A stretch of DNA of 5,328 bases from Candidatus Vogelbacteria bacterium (GTDB lineage Bacteria > Patescibacteriota > Minisyncoccia > Phycocordibacterales > XYD1-FULL-46-19): contig JAPLZN010000091.1 of NCBI GenBank assembly GCA_026395035.1, positions 1 through 5,328 on the forward strand, written 5' to 3'. Position 1 is the first letter of the stretch. Each line of letters begins with the position of its first letter. The translations under genes and the position numbers were made by a program. The notes below the pieces were generated by a model. The model was not told where the DNA came from and did no database searches. It saw only the letters and a program-made list of their open reading frames with translations. This document shows positions 5,063 through 5,328 of the stretch, in pieces.

Positions 5063-5080
5063 AATATACGAATTATACCA
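5063..5080 (-). promoter_or_regulatory. Tandem -10 boxes of the ABC ATPase gene
   Basis: Two candidate -10 boxes overlap this stretch. TATATT (complement of 5063-5068) is 7 nt before the ATG and would give a leaderless transcript. TGGTATAAT (complement of 5072-5080) is a perfect extended -10 and would give a leader of roughly 10 nt. No Shine-Dalgarno sequence precedes the ATG at 5055. Copies of an ATTCGTA motif overlap and flank the boxes. Confidence 0.6.
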
Positions 5081-5100
5081 ATCTACGAATGGCTACGAAT
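5066..5100 (-). repeat. Iterated ATTCGTA motif over the ABC ATPase promoter
   Basis: On the minus strand ATTCGTAG occurs at 5093-5100 and 5083-5090 (spaced one helical turn, 10 bp), and ATTCGTAT at 5066-5073, overlapping the -10 region. A fourth copy in the other orientation lies at 5250-5257. The layout could be a repeated operator, or part of a dispersed intergenic repeat that happens to carry a promoter. Confidence 0.5.
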
Positions 5101-5111
5101 ATTGTTTTTGT

Positions 5112-5233
5112 GTCATTCCGGGTGCCGGTACTCCGGCGGGGCCTGTCCTCGACCCGATCGGGGAACCCGGAATCCAGAGGAATAATCATAACGCTAAACT
5201 AGCAATCTAGATTCCCGCCTGCGCGGGAATGAC
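5112..5233. repeat. Nested palindromic element with GTCATTCC ends
   Basis: The element begins GTCATTCC (5112-5119) and ends GGAATGAC (5226-5233), which are reverse complements. Inside, ATTCCGGGT (5115-5123) pairs with ACCCGGAAT (5165-5173), enclosing smaller arms GCCGG/CCGGC and the palindrome CCCGATCGGG. At the right end, ATTCCCGCCTGCGCGGGAAT (5211-5230) forms an 8-bp stem with a 4-nt loop and matches the ATTCCC-N8-GGGAAT layout of Neisseria dRS3 repeats. It lies between the ABC ATPase promoter and the presumed gene at the right edge, whose transcripts it could stop or protect. Confidence 0.7.
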
Positions 5234-5295
5234 AATTCAAAATGTACTTATTCGTAGTTATTCATCACTCATCACTTGTCATTCATCATTCTTTT

Positions 5296-5328
5296 TTATC
5301 TCCCCAGGATCGCATCCAGCGCGTTCCG
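5296..5328 (-). CDS. Possible C-terminal end of an upstream gene, truncated by the window edge
   Basis: On the minus strand a frame entering from the right edge reads RNALDAILGR and stops at TAA (5296-5298). Base composition is gene-like and the AT-rich intergenic DNA begins right after. The other two frames also stay open through this short stretch, so the frame is a guess. Position upstream of the ABC ATPase would suit a partner gene, but the residues do not resemble a typical FtsX-like permease C-terminus, and no function is assigned. The gap from 5234 to 5295 shows only short CATCA-like tandem motifs. Confidence 0.3.
   Translation of the reverse strand, partial: RNALDAILGR

Noticed and set aside
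5258..5290. CATCA-like short tandem motifs as a regulatory array
   Set aside because: The units are irregular and very short, in AT-rich DNA; chance or slippage explains them.

Overview
The window looks like chromosomal DNA from a Candidate Phyla Radiation (Patescibacteria, Parcubacteria-like) bacterium. This is inferred from protein style, since no marker gene is present. The clues are a secreted Ser/Thr/Ala-rich protein with a poly-Gly hinge, a peptidoglycan-binding domain and a C-terminal coiled coil; a single-pass membrane-anchored VanY-type peptidase; compact genes; -10 boxes almost touching the start codons with no Shine-Dalgarno sequence; and intergenic regions full of small palindromic repeats.

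All convincing genes are on the minus strand. Reading in the direction of transcription from the right edge: a possible 3' end of an unknown gene (5296-5328); a LolD/MacB-type ABC ATPase (4345-5055); a membrane-anchored D,D-carboxypeptidase of the VanY/M15 type (3329-4177); a short ZIP-family metal transporter (2578-3159); a secreted peptidoglycan-binding protein (892-2433) with a clear Rho-independent terminator (858-884); and the 5' end of an unidentified membrane or secreted protein running off the left edge (1-125). The four complete genes each have their own -10 box, so they are probably separate units rather than one operon. The shared theme is the cell envelope: cell-wall trimming, wall binding, metal uptake and ABC-driven export or envelope remodelling.

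The intergenic DNA holds much of the interest. At 160-284 there is a MITE-like element with 17-bp terminal inverted repeats (the outer two bases being TA). Part of its interior recurs at 3221-3283 (family A). A second ~91-nt repeat, family B, occurs at 3288-3379 and 4271-4361, and the 3288-3379 copy appears to sit inside a family A copy. Each B copy supplies the stop codon and last residues of the neighbouring gene. A run of unrelated palindromes fills 576-884, and a nested palindromic element fills 5112-5233. A perfect DnaA-box 9-mer lies at 2524-2532.

The most notable protein-level observation is that the ZIP transporter appears to have lost about 50-55 residues covering transmembrane helix 5 and its second metal-binding motif, with a CTGGCC tandem repeat at the inferred junction. 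No CRISPR array, tRNA, rRNA, transposase or defence system was seen.
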